7,755 nt of DNA, from positions 1 to 7,755 of the forward strand of contig JAFSXO010000251.1 in NCBI GenBank assembly GCA_017444045.1. Reading direction: 5' to 3'. The notes beneath the pieces are model-generated. The model made no database searches, was not told the origin of the DNA, and saw only the letters and a list, made by a program, of their open reading frames with translations. The DNA is from a bacterium (lineage in GTDB: Bacteria; Vulcanimicrobiota; Xenobia; Xenobiales; Xenobiaceae). Position numbers and translations under genes: made by a program. Below, piece after piece: positions 5,973 to 7,755 of the stretch (its first letter is position 1; every line of letters begins with the position of its first letter).

Positions 5973-6602
5973 TCACAGAGCTTCGTCGGATATAACGGCA
6001 ATACCGTTAGCCTTAAACAAGGCCGCGGTAACTCCATCTCCCTTAATGCGCTCCCAAGGCTCGGCTCCGCCCGTGCTTCCGCATCCGCACGAAGGACTGT
6101 GCTGTTTGAGAATAGCGCATTTAGCTCCTGCCTGTCTGGCTATTGCCAAAGCGCACAGAGCCCCGCGCTTATAGGCATCGGTAACATCTGTACCGCTGCG
6201 GTTGATCAGCCTAGCCCTTCCGCTCCACACCAGCTGGCCGGCTGACGAACCTGGTGGCATGTCAAGTGTTATGTCAGACCCGATGTCAGACATTTCTTCA
6301 TAACCTGACATCGGCATTGCTTCTCCTGAGCCCTGGGAATTTATCTCATCATCAGCAAGCATTTTAATTCCTGCAGGAGGGCGCGGCACAGCCAATCCGC
6401 CGAGCACCTCGGGGCATACCAACACCGCATGCCCTTGGGCAGCCAAAGCCTGTACGAACGGATGAGGCTTGCTCTGCCCGTCATAGCGGCAGGACTCGCC
6501 TGTCAGACATGCTGACACAACGACAGGCGACTCTGACATGTCTGACATAACAGCATTAGGGAACGCTTCTTCGGACTGCGCCGCGATTCTGTGCGCTTCC
6601 AT
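5973..6602 (-). CDS. DUF523 / TudS-like desulfidase-family protein with insertion
   Basis: The family core is clear: VSACLTGESCRYDG (29-42), VCPEVLGGLAVPRPPA (62-77), GTDVT (137-141) and LKQHSPSCG (165-173). DUF523 includes TudS, an iron-sulfur thiouracil desulfidase, and a DUF1722-DUF523 fusion (RudS) has been reported to remove 4-thiouridine sulfur. C32, C63 and C172 are the likely [4Fe-4S] ligands by family alignment; C38 and C174 are extra. There is no DUF1722 domain. The 209 residues exceed the usual 150 or so because of an N-terminal extension (1-26) and a low-complexity insert (about 81-125), both carrying MSD-type repeats. The ATG shares one base with the upstream stop (TAATG), and AAGGTG lies 5 nt before it, so this start and translational coupling are well supported. 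A start at M19 or M22 is less likely. The substrate is inferred, not shown. Confidence 0.87.
   Translation of the reverse strand: MEAHRIAAQSEEAFPNAVMSDMSESPVVVSACLTGESCRYDGQSKPHPFVQALAAQGHAVLVCPEVLGGLAVPRPPAGIKMLADDEINSQGSGEAMPMSGYEEMSDIGSDITLDMPPGSSAGQLVWSGRARLINRSGTDVTDAYKRGALCALAIARQAGAKCAILKQHSPSCGCGSTGGAEPWERIKGDGVTAALFKANGIAVISDEAL
6259..6548. repeat. Dispersed ATGTCAGACAT-type repeats inside the DUF523 gene
   Basis: The odd-centred palindrome ATGTCAGACAT occurs at 6283-6293, and its reverse complement at 6538-6548. CTGTCAGACAT is at 6500-6510. Shorter copies are ATGTCAGAC at 6271-6279, ATGTCA at 6259-6264 and TGACAT at 6306-6311. TCTGACATG is followed in tandem by TCTGACATA at 6532-6549. 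Most copies fall in the N-terminal extension and the central insert, not in the conserved core, and several encode Met-Ser-Asp. The cause could be slippage, recombination or selection for a short motif. Confidence 0.6.
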
Positions 6603-7755
6603 TAGTTCACCTTGCGGCAGGAGATACTCATATACGGACCCTGGCTCGCCGTGACATACACATGATCTTCAGCATAGGCGATGTCAAGGCCGGTAAGACC
6701 GATCACCTTGCGCAGCTCCATAACCTTTTCCGGCTCGGAGAACTTGCCGTCTTCGAGGCAGGAGTACAGCACATCCTCGCCATTCTTAGCCAGACTGATC
6801 ACATGCAAACGGCCATGGTCATCCTGGCAGGCCTCTAAGCGGGCGGGGCAGGGCCTCTCTCCCTTGCTGGGAGGCGCCGCGGGAAGACGCTCCCACTTCC
6901 CGTCCTTCCAGGCATACACCTGACGCCGCGCCCCTTCGCCCTTGCGCAGCTTAGGCAGCTCCACTACGAGCTTGGGATCGCGTCCCTTGTAGTCGGTCAG
7001 AGCAAAATTGTAGCCGATCTTCGCCGAGATAAGACTCTCAGAGCTATCCAGCTTGCCGACCAGGGGAGAAAGACTGGCCGTCATCAGACTATGCCCGTCA
7101 TTCCAAGCTGCCAAAAAGCCGCTTTTATTCTCGCCGCATAGCTGCAGGCGCTCAAAGCCGCGGCCGTATTTGCCTATATTTTCCGCTCGGGGGCGGTCAA
7201 TTTTTTCGTGGGGATTCCAGATGGCCGCCTTGACGGTACGGGCTTCGGAGAGCCAGCCTAGCATGAACATGGGCTTTTTGCCGCCCACACCGGCTATAGC
7301 GACAGCGGTTCCCCCAGAATCCTCGTGATTAAAGCTGTCGGCTACTGAAGGCTTAGAAAAGCTCCAGCCCTTGTCGTTGGAGCCAGTAAACAGCACCTCA
7401 AAGGTGGTCTTAGACTGATCGGTATTGCGCATATAAACAGCGCCCACCGTATAGCGGGCCATGCCCACAGCCAGACAGCGCACATTGTTGATCATGTCGC
7501 CAAAAAACGGAGCTTTAGCCGCAGACCATTCTTTGCCCCGCAGCACCGAGAAGGTAAACTCCGGCAGGCTGTAAGACGCATTGGCTCCCGTGCCAGCCCA
7601 GGCCAAAAAGGGACGCGAGCCGCTGGCCCCGCACATATGCGGGCTAAGCACCAAGCCGCCGCCGGTATCTGGAGGGACTAGCGTCTGCCAGCCGGTCTCG
7701 GCCTGCAGCGGAACCGCCCATAAAGCCACACTCAGGATTCCGCCCAGGATTCCCA
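6602..7755 (-). CDS. Secreted beta-propeller-like (BNR/Asp-box) protein, 5' partial
   Basis: The frame is open to the window edge. A GTG at 7729 could start it, but the upstream codons continue a hydrophobic stretch (GILGGILSVALWAVPLQA, ending at the codon near 7700), which is a signal-peptide core with probable cleavage after Ala. The true start is therefore beyond 7755. The mature part is rich in short beta strands with aromatic ends. An Asp-box SNDKGWSF (7381-7358) fits SxDxGx[ST][WF], and WKDGKW and LEDGKF look like further blade motifs. Asp-boxes occur in sialidases and many other beta-propellers. No FRIP motif or catalytic set is visible, so I do not call it an enzyme. It is probably periplasmic or exported. 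Its TAA overlaps the DUF523 start, suggesting an operon with DUF523 and thiI, with no obvious functional link. Confidence 0.8.
   Translation of the reverse strand, partial: GILGGILSVALWAVPLQAETGWQTLVPPDTGGGLVLSPHMCGASGSRPFLAWAGTGANASYSLPEFTFSVLRGKEWSAAKAPFFGDMINNVRCLAVGMARYTVGAVYMRNTDQSKTTFEVLFTGSNDKGWSFSKPSVADSFNHEDSGGTAVAIAGVGGKKPMFMLGWLSEARTVKAAIWNPHEKIDRPRAENIGKYGRGFERLQLCGENKSGFLAAWNDGHSLMTASLSPLVGKLDSSESLISAKIGYNFALTDYKGRDPKLVVELPKLRKGEGARRQVYAWKDGKWERLPAAPPSKGERPCPARLEACQDDHGRLHVISLAKNGEDVLYSCLEDGKFSEPEKVMELRKVIGLTGLDIAYAEDHVYVTASQGPYMSISCRKVN

Noticed and set aside
6602..7755. Sialidase annotation for the secreted propeller-like protein
   Set aside because: One clear Asp-box is present, but there is no FRIP motif or recognisable catalytic Arg/Tyr/Glu set, and Asp-boxes occur in many non-sialidase propellers.
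1..7755. CRISPR arrays, insertion sequences, transposases, tRNA or rRNA genes
   Set aside because: None was seen. There are no regularly spaced direct repeats of CRISPR size, no transposase-like frame and no tRNA-like cloverleaf in the two main gaps.

Overview
The window holds five protein-coding genes in three transcription units. It looks like chromosomal DNA of a Gram-negative bacterium of moderate GC content. Coding strands are dense, Shine-Dalgarno-like sequences precede most starts, and one product carries an export signal. No rRNA, tRNA or other firm phylogenetic marker is present. A PVC-type lineage (Lentisphaerota/Verrucomicrobiota) is only a guess from the style of the proteins.

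Bases 1-2403 (minus strand, 3' end outside the window) encode at least 801 residues of an unusual membrane protein. From the N-terminus it has a prokaryotic RING-type zinc finger, a second four-cysteine zinc ribbon, an unassigned Trp-rich module, an Ig-like beta domain, one transmembrane helix, TPR-like helices and FG-GAP/VCBS-like repeats. The zinc fingers are predicted to be cytoplasmic and the TPR/FG-GAP part to lie outside. A 314-bp divergent region follows, with a candidate promoter for this gene, a 17-bp perfect palindrome over the -35 region of a TATAAT promoter, and a roughly 125-nt repeat-rich leader. That leader precedes nhaA (2718-4364, plus strand), a Na+/H+ antiporter with an extra disordered, charged C-terminal tail of about 100 residues.

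The convergent gap 4365-4644 holds a strong 12-bp stem terminator and a separate large imperfect hairpin. The rest of the window (4645-7755, minus strand) is a likely operon. Its order is a secreted beta-propeller-like protein (5' end outside the window), a DUF523/TudS-family protein whose start overlaps the previous stop by one base, and thiI, the tRNA 4-thiouridine synthase, here without a rhodanese domain.

The two points of most biological interest are the RING-containing transmembrane protein and the thiI-DUF523 pair. Characterised DUF523 proteins remove sulfur from thiouracil-type compounds, so the pair may place a 4-thiouridine writer next to an eraser or salvage enzyme.
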